Positions 36,364 to 45,597 of a stretch of 64,000 nt of DNA are shown here, piece by piece; position 1 is the first letter of the stretch, and each line of letters begins with the position of its first letter. Location: NCBI RefSeq assembly GCF_000016505.1, contig NC_009706.1, positions 2,232,001-2,296,000 on the forward strand. Reading direction: 5' to 3'. The notes beneath the pieces are model-generated. The model saw only the letters and a list, made by a program, of their open reading frames with translations. It had not been told where the DNA came from and searched no databases. The translations under genes were made by a program, and so were the position numbers. The DNA comes from Clostridium kluyveri DSM 555 (lineage in GTDB: Bacteria > Bacillota > Clostridia > Clostridiales > Clostridiaceae).

Positions 36364-36684
36364 TTAAAAATTATCAACTTTATCAGCTATACTTTCTAAC
36401 TGTTTTTTTAACGCAGACATTTTATTCAATGTATGCCTTTGTTCTTCTAAAAATTTAAAATCCTTTTGTCTATCTATTTTAGAAACTGTATTACACATAT
36501 TATTATTTTGCTTTTGCACTTCTATTTTTATTTCATCAATAAAACTTCTTGTATTTTCCTTAATTGCCAGAGTATTTCTTATTATTTTCATGGCCATAGG
36601 CCTTATATTATTTTTTACGTTGTGATAAAATCTATAGCTAACTAAACCAGCTGCAAAGCCATATAAAAATTTTTTGTTTAACAT
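36364..36684 (-). CDS. Small membrane-anchored protein of the ferrosome-like cluster
   Basis: A 106-residue protein: a short basic start, one hydrophobic helix (about residues 6-22), then a long amphipathic and coiled-coil region rich in Lys, Glu and Gln. The central TLAIKENTRSFIDEIKIEVQKQ resembles the end of the 166-residue coiled-coil protein in the same operon. It could be an organelle membrane or shape protein comparable to small Fez membrane proteins, but no firm family is recognised. Ribosome site GGAGG. It lies 27 bases ahead of the ATPase gene. Confidence 0.68.
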   Translation of the reverse strand: MLNKKFLYGFAAGLVSYRFYHNVKNNIRPMAMKIIRNTLAIKENTRSFIDEIKIEVQKQNNNMCNTVSKIDRQKDFKFLEEQRHTLNKMSALKKQLESIADKVDNF

Positions 36685-36791
36685 AATTAAAATCCTCCAT
36701 GGGCAATTATTACAATTTTATTCTTTTATTGATTAAAGTTCTATGAATTTGATTCTACTCTATAAATAAGTGCTTTTAAAATTTATAATTA

Positions 36792-37049
36792 TCAATGTTT
36801 AAACATTACTAACCTCATTATACGTTTATACAACTTCTTATTATTTGTCCTCTCAAATTCTTGGAAAAAGAAGTCATTAAAACTTTTTATGGAATTACAC
36901 CACAATGTTAATATTTTCTCTTCAGAGGATGGATTATTTTTAATCTCCTCTAAACTAGAAATCAACAAATCTTGTAATATTTCTTTTACTTTATCTAAAT
37001 TATTATTTAATAATACTAAATTAGCTGAATTATCCTTATTATCTTTCAT
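36792..37049 (-). CDS. Small helical protein of the ferrosome-like cluster
   Basis: An 85-residue protein without membrane segment or cysteine cluster; two amphipathic helices (about residues 10-40 and 48-70) and a basic end. A ribosome site AAGGGG precedes the ATG. It lies 25 bases after the pseudo-ATPase gene and so belongs to the operon. Not recognised; possibly a granule or membrane-associated accessory. Confidence 0.6.
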   Translation of the reverse strand: MKDNKDNSANLVLLNNNLDKVKEILQDLLISSLEEIKNNPSSEEKILTLWCNSIKSFNDFFFQEFERTNNKKLYKRIMRLVMFKH

Positions 37050-37074
37050 ACACTAACCCCTTGTGAACAATATT

Positions 37075-38388
37075 TTAGTATATTAATTTATAAAAATATA
37101 ACTTGTGCTTCACATATGACAAATTATTATTTTTTTCGATATTATAAAGTTTTAATCTAAATTTTAAAGTTAAAATTGAAATCAAAGTATTAAAACTATA
37201 AAATATTATGGACTTTAATGGATTTAAATAATCCATAATTGATAATAACATTCCAATTATATTCAGTGTTAAAGCAACATTTTTAGTTTGAATATCTATT
37301 TCACTACAAAAATGACTTAGTTCTATTATTAAAGGTAATTTATCCATATAATTATATTTAAAATTAATATTACCTTTTAACATATCTGTCATAGCAGCAT
37401 AATTCTTATATACGCATATAACCAGATCATGATATAAATATTCCTGAAATTCTCCTAAAAATTCATTTGTAACCAGAAAAGCTTCTTTTTCTTTTGTTTT
37501 ATTATTAAAACCATAGTTAGCATTATATTTCAAAACCTCATAATCTAATATATCTATTCCCAAATAATAGCTAATATAGTTTATAACAACATTTTTACAA
37601 TTTCCAATTATGGATATATTGCTAATTCCTAACAAGCGTATATTTTCTATAATTGATTTCATTCTATCAGAAACAGGATTCTCTAATTGCTTTAGTATTA
37701 TAAGTTTCTCAAAATCCATTCTATCTAAATGTGATAATGATTTATTGTACTTATAAAACTTATTTAAAAATAAGCTGCTATCTATCAATAAAGTATTTAC
37801 ATCCTTTATTAAATAAAAAGAATGATAATCTTTAAAATATATACCATTATATTTTAGTTTGGATGATGCATAATAACATGAAACTAAAGCTATAGAAAAT
37901 AAAATTCCCGGATAGCCTAAAATAAACACTGAAAAAGCTTTAGATATACTATTAGTAACTAAAAGTGTAATACCCGACATAATTAATGAAATATTTATTA
38001 TCTTCTTAGAACCTATATATTCATTTCTATATATTTCTTTAGCCCGTTTTTTCTCAAATAATGATAGAGGATTTAATGCATGGAATATTATTTTACATAA
38101 TGAACCATTATTTACATCTTCAGCAATCTTTAATTTACTTTTAATATTCAAACATTTGTCTAAAATAATTATAATTTCATTTTCAGATATATGGGCAGTA
38201 TCATAATTAATAAGGACATTTCCAGTTACTTTACTTGGTTTAACAGAAAATATACCCTTTGATCTGATTAGTATAATTTTTATATTAAACGCTATTTTAT
38301 CATTTCTAAAGAGATTAGATATATTAGCTCTAAGCCTTCCCGGTAGAGAGGATACAATTTTTATCCTGTTATAATTTAAATTGATCAT
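37075..38388 (-). CDS. Catalytically dead P-type ATPase-like protein with HMA domain
   Basis: A 437-residue protein. R8-X8-G17-R18-L19-R20 and the following HMA-like domain (to about residue 90) match the ATPase gene downstream. Two or three membrane helices follow (about 128-175). Where a P-type ATPase has DKTGTLT this has IDSSLFL (202-208): the aspartate stays but the KTG is gone, the N domain is reduced to about 30 residues, and the hinge reads SIIGNC (259-264) instead of TGDN. A C-terminal pair of helices (about 370-410) aligns by eye with the end of the FezB-like protein. It looks like a retained scaffold or regulator, not debris, as it is intact and in an operon. Its ATG overlaps the preceding stop by four bases. 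Confidence 0.72.
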   Translation of the reverse strand: MINLNYNRIKIVSSLPGRLRANISNLFRNDKIAFNIKIILIRSKGIFSVKPSKVTGNVLINYDTAHISENEIIIILDKCLNIKSKLKIAEDVNNGSLCKIIFHALNPLSLFEKKRAKEIYRNEYIGSKKIINISLIMSGITLLVTNSISKAFSVFILGYPGILFSIALVSCYYASSKLKYNGIYFKDYHSFYLIKDVNTLLIDSSLFLNKFYKYNKSLSHLDRMDFEKLIILKQLENPVSDRMKSIIENIRLLGISNISIIGNCKNVVINYISYYLGIDILDYEVLKYNANYGFNNKTKEKEAFLVTNEFLGEFQEYLYHDLVICVYKNYAAMTDMLKGNINFKYNYMDKLPLIIELSHFCSEIDIQTKNVALTLNIIGMLLSIMDYLNPLKSIIFYSFNTLISILTLKFRLKLYNIEKNNNLSYVKHKLYFYKLIY

Positions 38389-38885
38389 TTTACACTTTCG
38401 GGTTCATCCATGTTAGCCATGTGTTTTTTCCTGCGTTGATACTGTACCTCCGCTACTATATCCTCTAATCCTTCTTTAGCTCCACAGGTTAGTTCAGTTA
38501 CTTTATCCGTTACTGCAAGAACTGAAGCTATAGTTCCCACTGCCAGTTTTCTTAGAGGATTAAATATTATTTTTTTCATTGAAATATCAATTCTATCATC
38601 TTCAATATGATCATCATTTAATTTTTTATCCTTTATATTAATATTATCAAGCTTAGATAATATATTTTCAACATTTTTACTCATATGGCTAAAATTATCG
38701 TTCATAATTTTAATACTATTTTTTACATCCAGTTTATCATTTTGCAGCTCTTCTACTTTCTCGTTTATTTTACTATAGCTTTGCTGTAAATCAACAAGTT
38801 CCTGCTGCATTTTCTTCTGAAGCTCTTCAATTTTTTCTGTTGAACTGTTTTTTCCTTCCATTGAATGTGTCCCGTTATTATCCAT
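38385..38885 (-). CDS. Coiled-coil protein heading the ferrosome-like operon
   Basis: A 166-residue protein. Residues 12-85 form a coiled coil (EKIEELQKKMQQELVDLQQ), then a linker rich in Asp, then a more hydrophobic segment PLRKLAVGTIASVLAVTDKV (about 115-135) and a tail KEGLEDIVAEVQYQRRKK. The end resembles part of the 106-residue membrane protein in the operon. It may bind the membrane of the granule through the amphipathic segment. AAGGAGG precedes the ATG. It is the first gene of a five-gene operon running to the FezB-like ATPase. No firm family. Confidence 0.66.
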   Translation of the reverse strand: MDNNGTHSMEGKNSSTEKIEELQKKMQQELVDLQQSYSKINEKVEELQNDKLDVKNSIKIMNDNFSHMSKNVENILSKLDNINIKDKKLNDDHIEDDRIDISMKKIIFNPLRKLAVGTIASVLAVTDKVTELTCGAKEGLEDIVAEVQYQRRKKHMANMDEPESVK

Positions 38886-38922
38886 TTGCTTACAACCTCC
38901 TTAAACTATATATATTTTATTA

Positions 38923-38953
38923 TGCTCGGATCTTCTTTTTCTATACCCGAACA
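38923..38953. promoter_or_regulatory. Imperfect inverted repeat upstream of the ferrosome-like operon
   Basis: TGCTCGGAT (38923-38931) and ACCCGAACA (38945-38953) match at seven of nine positions as reverse complements, 13 bases apart, in the divergent region ahead of the operon. Its GC-rich cores stand out locally. It does not match a Fur box; a regulator site is possible. Confidence 0.3.
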
Positions 38954-39084
38954 AGGTAATTTTAACCATAGAATATATCTGTAATAATTCATGATTTTAT
39001 AAAATATTTTAGGCATAAATTAATATAATGAATGGCATTATATATAATATAAAATTTAAAATAATTAGTGTGGAGGAATTTAAT

Positions 39085-39276
39085 ATGAAAGTTCGCAGAG
39101 GAGCAATCCCAACCTTTCTGGGAACAGCAGTTACAGCTACTGGAGCTGCTTTAACAGCTATGGAAATAGTACCGTTGGTTGCCGCTGGAGCAGTTGGTTT
39201 TGGATTAGCACATATAGTCCTTGGAGGAATAGAGATGAGCAGAAATAAAAATAATAGGACAAAAAGGATGAATTAG
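39085..39276 (+). CDS. Small Gly/Ala-rich membrane protein
   Basis: A 63-residue protein with MKVRRGAIP, a hydrophobic Ala/Gly-rich pair of helices (about residues 9-48) and a basic tail. The ATG has a GGAGGA site; an upstream in-frame ATG at 39028 lacks one. It is divergent from the ferrosome-like operon and points toward the second ATPase gene. Small glycine-rich membrane proteins occur in bacterial organelle loci, but the family is not recognised here. Confidence 0.62.
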   Translation: MKVRRGAIPTFLGTAVTATGAALTAMEIVPLVAAGAVGFGLAHIVLGGIEMSRNKNNRTKRMN

Positions 39277-39357
39277 ATATAACGTTAATTTTCTTATCAT
39301 TTTTATGACATTCACAAAGAAGCCTTTGACTACTGCCAAAGGCTCTTTACAATTTAA

Positions 39358-40008
39358 TTATGCAATTGAAGCTATTTCTTCCATATTCTCAATGCTGTTT
39401 ATAGATGTAATATATACTTTAATTAACTGGTTTCTTAAATTTACTTTTGTATTAATTAAAAATCCTTCTATTTGCTTGTAAATTAATCTCTGATGTCTCT
39501 CTATTTGATTTTGAAGATTATTGTTATGCAATATTTTTTTACCGGAAATTATTTTTTCACATAAATTATTTATCACTATGTTAGAAAATAATGCATCGAA
39601 CATACATGAGATTGTAAAATCCATAATTTTTTCACTGACTTTTGTCACTATTTGAGTAGTTGTAAAATTCTTAATAGTATTTTCAAGAAAATTACCGAAC
39701 TTATTGAAATCAAATGAATTTATACATTCATAATTTACACATATACCATTCATATTATTCTTAAATTGCTCATTAATTTTTAATATTATATTTTCTAAAA
39801 AATTTTTAATTGTTTCAGGAGATAATACCAGTTGCTGAAACATCTCTTTATTATGTACTAAGGGCTTATCAGCTATAATCACTGAATAAGTTTCAGCTGA
39901 TTTTAAGCATTTCGAAAAGAAAATGTCTAATTCTTTTTCTATTAACAAAATATAAGTTTTTTCAAATTCACTTACATAATATTTAAAATAAATACTTGAA
40001 TCTATCAT
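39358..40008 (-). CDS. Hypothetical protein in the ferrosome-like cluster
   Basis: A 216-residue, largely helical protein without membrane segment or recognisable motif. An AAGGAGA site precedes the ATG. It is flanked by the small membrane protein gene (convergent) and the P2-type ATPase gene (divergent, 223 bases between starts). Unknown function; the context suggests a cluster-associated role. Confidence 0.6.
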   Translation of the reverse strand: MIDSSIYFKYYVSEFEKTYILLIEKELDIFFSKCLKSAETYSVIIADKPLVHNKEMFQQLVLSPETIKNFLENIILKINEQFKNNMNGICVNYECINSFDFNKFGNFLENTIKNFTTTQIVTKVSEKIMDFTISCMFDALFSNIVINNLCEKIISGKKILHNNNLQNQIERHQRLIYKQIEGFLINTKVNLRNQLIKVYITSINSIENMEEIASIA

Positions 40009-40231
40009 AATTATCTCCTTTTATTTCAATAGTTTTATATCAAGTGATTCTTTTGGATTCAGGTGGAGTTCGATTATTGATTTTCATTTTACGCTAACAA
40101 GGTAAAAGCAATATAAAATCTATGTTAAATAAATTTAAAAATATTAAGGAATAGCTGGCAAAATATTGGGGAAACTTATTTAGATATATACTAGATTAAC
40201 TTTAAATAAAGATAATGGGAGAGTGTTTTAT

Positions 40232-43204
40232 ATGTTTAACAATAGGGCAAATATCAAAAAATTAGATGACTACATTTTATATAAAAGAGTAAGAATGCCT
40301 GTCAAATCTGTATATAGAAATGAAAACATGTCAAAAAAAATAACTAATTTCATTATGTCTATTAAAGGAGTAGCTGAAGCAAAAGCTAATCCCATAACAG
40401 GCAAAGTACTTATAATATTTGATGAAAATATGGTATCAGAAAGCTATATAGAAAGCCAAATTAACATCTATATAAGAAAGTCAAAAATAAAATATAACTC
40501 TAATGTAATCAAAATCAATAGAACTTATGAGGAAATGTCAGAGTCTATTGCCTTTGAAGATATTAGAACTCCCCCACTTAGCAAAAGTACACCAGCTGAC
40601 GGCCTAACAACATGGCATACCATGGATAAAAGCCAGATAGAGAATATGCTTAAAACAAATTTTCAATCTGGTCTAACCAATAAAACTGCAAAAGAAAAGA
40701 TTAAAGAATTAGGCTTAAATGTTCTATCAGAAAAAAAGAAAAGTTCTTTAATTTCTAAATTTATAAAAAATTTAAATGAATTTTCAGTAAAGTTATTTTT
40801 AGGTGTTAGTGCTGTTTCATTTTTTTTAGGCCAAATACCTGATGCCATAGCTGTACTTGGTATAGTACTTATAGAAACCATACTTGGAACAGCCCAGCAG
40901 TATAAGGCAGAAAAATCTTTATATTCTTTAAAAGATATGCTTGTACATAAAACTAAGGTACTCAGAAATAGTAAAGAAATCCATATAAATGCTAAACATC
41001 TAGTACCTGGTGATGTTATCTTACTGGAAGCAGGAGACAAAATTCCCGCTGATGCTAGGATAATTGAATGTAATGATTTAAAAACTACAGAAGCTTCACT
41101 AACTGGCGAATCCACTGCTGTAGTTAAGTCCATAGATGCCTGTAACAAATATACTGAACTAGGAAACAGATATAATATGTTATTTATGGGCACCGATGTA
41201 ATATGTGGAAGAGGAAAAGCAGTTGTAGTGGCTACAGGAATGAATACTGAAATTGGGAAAATTGAAGCAATGCTTCAGAACATAAAATCGGAGGCTACTC
41301 CTCTCCAATTGAAAATACAAAATTTTACTACAAAATTAACTAAGGTATGTTTAATTTCGTGTGCTGTTATCGGTTTTGGAGCACTGCTGGCTGGCAGAAG
41401 TCTAGCTCAAGTATTAACCATGGCCGTAAGCTTCTCCATGGGGGCATTGCCTGAAAGTCTTCCAGCTATTGTAACTGTTTCAATGGCTCTGGGAGTACAG
41501 AGAATGAGCAAACACAATGCAATTGTAAGAAGATTAAATTCAATAGAAACTTTAGGTTCTACTAATGTAATTTGCTGCGATAAAACAGGAACACTTACCA
41601 TGAATGAGATGACAGTGAAGAGAATTTATACAGATAAATGTTTATACGACGTAACCGGTTCAGGATACAGTCCAAAAGGAGAAATTAACCTTATTGAAGG
41701 TGATCCAACAAAAAAGACTAGTTTGGAAAAATTGTTAACTGCAGGAGTAGTTTGTAATAATGCTTCTTTAGTAAATAAAGAAAATAAATGGATCATAGAA
41801 GGAGATCCAACAGAAGGAGCACTAATAACCGCTGCACATAAGCTGGATTTAGATGAATATGTAATAAGAGAAGCCAATCAGCGACTAAAAGAAATTCCTT
41901 TTGATAGCTACAGACGGTTTATGACAGTAGTGGTGGAAAACCCTGATGGGAAAACAGCATATTGTAAAGGTTCTTTAGATTGCATTATAGAAAAGTGTAA
42001 AACAATATATGATGATGAAGTTGAAAGATTGCTAACATCAACAGATAAAGAAAAATTATTATCTGTATGTGATGAAATGGGTGAAAATGCTCTTAGAGTT
42101 TTAGCTTTTGCATACAAAAAAGTAGGTAATAAATCTTCCGAAGATATTGATAATAATTTTGTCTTTCTAGGACTGGTAGGAATGGAAGATCCTCCTAAAG
42201 AAGGTGTTAAAAAGTGCATACAAAAATGTCATAATGCAGGTATTAAAGTTGTAATGATTACGGGGGATCATAAAAATACTGCATCTGCTATAGGGAGAGA
42301 ACTGGGTCTATTAACTGACGGATTGGTTATGTCAGGAAATGAACTGGAGAATATGACTGAGGAAGAACTAGATTCTAAAATTCAAAAAATACAAATTTTT
42401 ACCAGAACATCACCAGAACAAAAACATAGAATTGTAAAAGCCTTTAAGCGCTTTGGATATGTGGTTGCCATGGCCGGTGACGGAGTAAATGATGCACCAG
42501 CCATAAAAGAAGCCAATGTAGGTATAGCCATGGGAAGCAATGGAAGTGATGTGGCAAAAGACGTTGCATCTATAACCCTTGTTGATGATGACTTTTGTAC
42601 TATAGTAAACGCCATTGAAGAAGGAAGAACTGTAAATAACAATATAAAAAATTCAATGAGATATTTATTGGCAGGCGGCATAGGTGAAATAATAGCTATT
42701 GCATTAGCTTCAACTGTAGGAGGAATTTTGCCTCTTATATCCATACAAATATTATGGGTAAATGTAATTTCAGAAAGTATTCTAGGCTCTGCACTGGCAA
42801 CAGAACCTTCCAGTGAAGAAGTTATGGATAATCCACCTATAAAAAGATATGAACCATTAATTGATAAGAAACTAGGATCACAGATTGTTAGAAGAGGTAT
42901 TGGAATAGGTTTAACCACTTTCGCAATATTTGAAGGTTCCATATTATTAGGTGCTGGATTAAATAAGGCAAGAACTTTAGCTTTTTCCAGTTTAGTATGT
43001 TCTCAGCTTGCTAATGTTTATGATTGTAGAAGAAACAAATCAACGCTGCCTAATAGGTATACTAGTATTGCATCTGCTTCTTCCATAGCTATGCTGCTAG
43101 GTACCATATACATACCATTTTTAAATCCTTACTTTGGAACCCAAGCTCTTACTCTAATGGATTGGGGGGCAATAGCTGGGGTAACTATGCTCAGCAGGAT
43201 ATAA
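40232..43204 (+). CDS. P2-type cation ATPase with ferrosome-type N-terminal motif and HMA-like domain
   Basis: A 990-residue P-type ATPase of the Ca/Mn pump class, with about 110 extra N-terminal residues. The extension has YKRVRMPVKSVYRN (about residues 17-30) and an HMA-like fold (SIKGVAEAKANPITGKVLIIF), parallel to the FezB-like and pseudo-ATPase proteins. The pump core is complete: LTGESTA, GALPESLPA in helix 4, [13 protein letters not shown], and GDGVNDAPA. In helix 6 the ion-binding pattern usually NxxTD reads N844-V-I-S-E848, so the site is altered and the ion may be Fe2+ or Mn2+ rather than Ca2+. I use the ATG at 40232 (GGGAG ahead); a GTG nine bases earlier is less likely. A strong terminator follows. 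Confidence 0.83.
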   Translation: MFNNRANIKKLDDYILYKRVRMPVKSVYRNENMSKKITNFIMSIKGVAEAKANPITGKVLIIFDENMVSESYIESQINIYIRKSKIKYNSNVIKINRTYEEMSESIAFEDIRTPPLSKSTPADGLTTWHTMDKSQIENMLKTNFQSGLTNKTAKEKIKELGLNVLSEKKKSSLISKFIKNLNEFSVKLFLGVSAVSFFLGQIPDAIAVLGIVLIETILGTAQQYKAEKSLYSLKDMLVHKTKVLRNSKEIHINAKHLVPGDVILLEAGDKIPADARIIECNDLKTTEASLTGESTAVVKSIDACNKYTELGNRYNMLFMGTDVICGRGKAVVVATGMNTEIGKIEAMLQNIKSEATPLQLKIQNFTTKLTKVCLISCAVIGFGALLAGRSLAQVLTMAVSFSMGALPESLPAIVTVSMALGVQRMSKHNAIVRRLNSIETLGSTNVICCDKTGTLTMNEMTVKRIYTDKCLYDVTGSGYSPKGEINLIEGDPTKKTSLEKLLTAGVVCNNASLVNKENKWIIEGDPTEGALITAAHKLDLDEYVIREANQRLKEIPFDSYRRFMTVVVENPDGKTAYCKGSLDCIIEKCKTIYDDEVERLLTSTDKEKLLSVCDEMGENALRVLAFAYKKVGNKSSEDIDNNFVFLGLVGMEDPPKEGVKKCIQKCHNAGIKVVMITGDHKNTASAIGRELGLLTDGLVMSGNELENMTEEELDSKIQKIQIFTRTSPEQKHRIVKAFKRFGYVVAMAGDGVNDAPAIKEANVGIAMGSNGSDVAKDVASITLVDDDFCTIVNAIEEGRTVNNNIKNSMRYLLAGGIGEIIAIALASTVGGILPLISIQILWVNVISESILGSALATEPSSEEVMDNPPIKRYEPLIDKKLGSQIVRRGIGIGLTTFAIFEGSILLGAGLNKARTLAFSSLVCSQLANVYDCRRNKSTLPNRYTSIASASSIAMLLGTIYIPFLNPYFGTQALTLMDWGAIAGVTMLSRI

Positions 43205-43253
43205 AATTATATAATGCTTTATATTAACTAAATCAATTGTTAATTAAAAAATA

Positions 43254-43310
43254 AATGCTGCTGTTCAAATACTTTTTAAAGATATCTGAACAGCAGTATT
43301 ATTTTTATAA
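43254..43310 (+). terminator. Terminator after the P2-type ATPase gene
   Basis: AATGCTGCTGTTCA (43254-43267) pairs with TGAACAGCAGTATT (43287-43300) over 14 bases with one G-T, followed by ATTTTTAT. It also lies close to the convergent chemoreceptor gene. Confidence 0.85.
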
Positions 43311-43323
43311 TAATCCATATGTG

Positions 43324-45372
43324 TTAATTAACTTTAAATTCAGATATTCTACTTTGTAATTCTATCACTATTTGTGTCAATGATTGGGCAGCACCCGCCA
43401 CCTGTTTCATAAGGGCAGTCTGTTCTTCTGAAGCTGCTGCTACATTTTCAATGTAATTAGAAGATTTAGTCGAAACATTAGAAATATTTTGTACTCCCTT
43501 CACCATATTATCAGAATGACCATATAATCCTCCAATAACCTCTTCTATTTGCCCCATTTGTTCTGAAACATTTTTAACAGAGCCTGCTATATTCTTAAAT
43601 GAATCACTAGCTTCATTTACCATACTTTTCCCCGTATCCACTGATATATTTCCCTTATTCATGGCTATAATTGTACTTGTGATATCTTGTTGTATTTCCA
43701 TTATAATATTGTTAATTTTCCCTGCTGCAGTCCCTGATTGTTCAGCTAATTTTTTAACTTCTTCAGCAACAACTGCAAAGCCTTTTCCCTGTTCTCCTGC
43801 TCTAGCAGCTTCTATTGCAGCGTTTAAAGCAAGAAGGTTCGTTTGTTCAGATATACTATTTATTATAGTAATGATACTATCTATTTCTTTAGATTTTTCA
43901 CCTAGTGTATTTATAACATGTGTTGATTCAGAAACTTGTAAACTTATATTCTCCATTTGCTCTATTACATTATTCATTATATCGCTGCCATTTTGAGCTA
44001 TTTTAGTAGAATCAAAAGATAATTGAGTTGTTAAGTTCACATTTTCTTTTATATTTTTTATACCATTATGTATTTGCTCGACTGATTTGGATATATCTCC
44101 TGTCTCTTTAGTTTGCAATCCAATGTGATGGGATACTTCCTGTATTGATACAGCTACCTGTTCAGCAGCAGTCTGAGTCTGCTGTGCACTTGCAGTCAAT
44201 TCTTCAGATGTACCTACAATGTGATCAAGGTTATGGATAATAGAATGAAAAGTTGTTTTCAAATTTGATGACATTTTATTTAAATCTTGAGCCATATGGC
44301 CTAATTCATCTTGGGAATTAACATTCAAGGTATATGTCAAATCTCCATCACAAATATTAGAAGTTAATTTAGTAACCTGACCTATATTTTTCGTAATATA
44401 GCTGCTATAAAAAAATATGACAACAGCAATAATTATTATTAAAAGTACGCTAAGCAGAACAAGTGTAGTCACCAAGCTGTTTAGTGGACTATATAATTCT
44501 TTCTGTGAGACGGTGATGCCCAATACCCAATTTGTTGAAGTTATAGGTGTATAATAGATAATCCTTTTATCATTACCATCCATATAAGAAGCATTACCAT
44601 TTTTTCCACTTAGTATGTTTTTGCTGATAGCTGAAAACTTGGAATCATCTGTTATCTTGGATTTCATTACTTTTTTTCGGTCTACCCCAGCAATGTATAA
44701 GCCGTCACTCGTGGTCAGAAAAACTTTTCCTGATTCACCAAATTTAATTTCATCCACCATTTTTTCTAAATTGGTTAAATCAATATCCGCACTAATTTCT
44801 CCAATAAAATTGCCCTTTCCATCAAAAAATGGTGCTGAGGCAGTTGCCATAGTAATTTTGGTATTATCATCATAAAAAGGAGGAGTCCAACTTACTTTAT
44901 TCTTTGTGGTTTTTCCTGCCTTATACCAATCCTGAGAAGAATAGTTATAATCATCTTTCATATAATTTTCCGTATATACAACTTCATTACTATCTTTATA
45001 TGCATAAGGGCCAAAAAATTTTATATTCTCTTTATACTTATAAGGTTCAAACCATACTCCTACTCCAAAAGTATCTTCATTAATTGCAGCATATTTTTGT
45101 ACCAAATTTTTGTATTCATCTTCAGGCACGGTGTTTGGTGAAATTTCAACAGTTCTTGCTAAAACTTCAGCAATTCTGCTGTGGGAAGCAATTCTGTTAT
45201 TAACTGATAATTTTAGTTCATTTATTTTATAGGATATTTGTCTATTAATTTGCTGACTTATAATTTTTCTTCCAGTATAATAACTTAATACGGATAATAT
45301 AATTAATACCATTACTGTAACAGGAAGAATAGTTATAATAGTTCTTGTTCTAATACTTTTAATTTTTATCAA
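43324..45372 (-). CDS. Methyl-accepting chemotaxis protein, dCache sensor
   Basis: A 682-residue transmembrane chemoreceptor. First helix about residues 12-32; extracellular dCache domain (about 35-300) with [15 protein letters not shown] and [11 protein letters not shown]; second helix (about 303-325); HAMP (about 326-380); signalling domain with the hairpin [20 protein letters not shown] (about 517-536). The dCache domain typically binds amino acids or other small metabolites. The start is a TTG with GGAGGTGA ahead. No C-terminal NWETF-type pentapeptide is seen. Confidence 0.92.
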   Translation of the reverse strand: MIKIKSIRTRTIITILPVTVMVLIILSVLSYYTGRKIISQQINRQISYKINELKLSVNNRIASHSRIAEVLARTVEISPNTVPEDEYKNLVQKYAAINEDTFGVGVWFEPYKYKENIKFFGPYAYKDSNEVVYTENYMKDDYNYSSQDWYKAGKTTKNKVSWTPPFYDDNTKITMATASAPFFDGKGNFIGEISADIDLTNLEKMVDEIKFGESGKVFLTTSDGLYIAGVDRKKVMKSKITDDSKFSAISKNILSGKNGNASYMDGNDKRIIYYTPITSTNWVLGITVSQKELYSPLNSLVTTLVLLSVLLIIIIAVVIFFYSSYITKNIGQVTKLTSNICDGDLTYTLNVNSQDELGHMAQDLNKMSSNLKTTFHSIIHNLDHIVGTSEELTASAQQTQTAAEQVAVSIQEVSHHIGLQTKETGDISKSVEQIHNGIKNIKENVNLTTQLSFDSTKIAQNGSDIMNNVIEQMENISLQVSESTHVINTLGEKSKEIDSIITIINSISEQTNLLALNAAIEAARAGEQGKGFAVVAEEVKKLAEQSGTAAGKINNIIMEIQQDITSTIIAMNKGNISVDTGKSMVNEASDSFKNIAGSVKNVSEQMGQIEEVIGGLYGHSDNMVKGVQNISNVSTKSSNYIENVAAASEEQTALMKQVAGAAQSLTQIVIELQSRISEFKVN

Positions 45373-45521
45373 TTTACTTCACCTCCAATTAATCATTTTA
45401 CAGTCTTTTATTACTTAATTTTTAATACATTACTTTTCGACACAATTATTCATAACTTTACATTTTTATTATGTTAAAAGATTTTAACATATAATTTACA
45501 TCATCGCCAACGATACATGAT

Positions 45522-45540
45522 ATACTTATGTCATAAGTAT
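45522..45540. promoter_or_regulatory. Palindrome upstream of the EAL-GGDEF gene
   Basis: ATACTTAT (45522-45529), GTC, ATAAGTAT (45533-45540) is a perfect eight-base dyad 57 bases ahead of the ATG. It may be an operator. The remainder of 45373-45597 shows no other clear element. Confidence 0.4.
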
Positions 45541-45597
45541 CTTATATACTTATTTTTCACTTTGTTTTAATAATATAATAATTCGGGGGCATGTATA

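Noticed and set aside
38886-40231. Fur boxes around the ferrosome-like cluster
   Set aside because: The C. difficile system is reported to be Fur-controlled, so I looked for TGATAAT-N-ATTATCA. The best partial match (about 40077-40091) agrees at only about nine of 14 positions in AT-rich DNA, which is not convincing.
42382-42942. 186-residue open frame antisense to the P2-type ATPase
   Set aside because: It mirrors the codon pattern of a certain gene on the other strand and has no start signal. Similar antisense frames occur at 40663-41193, 53776-54237 and 43661-43996.
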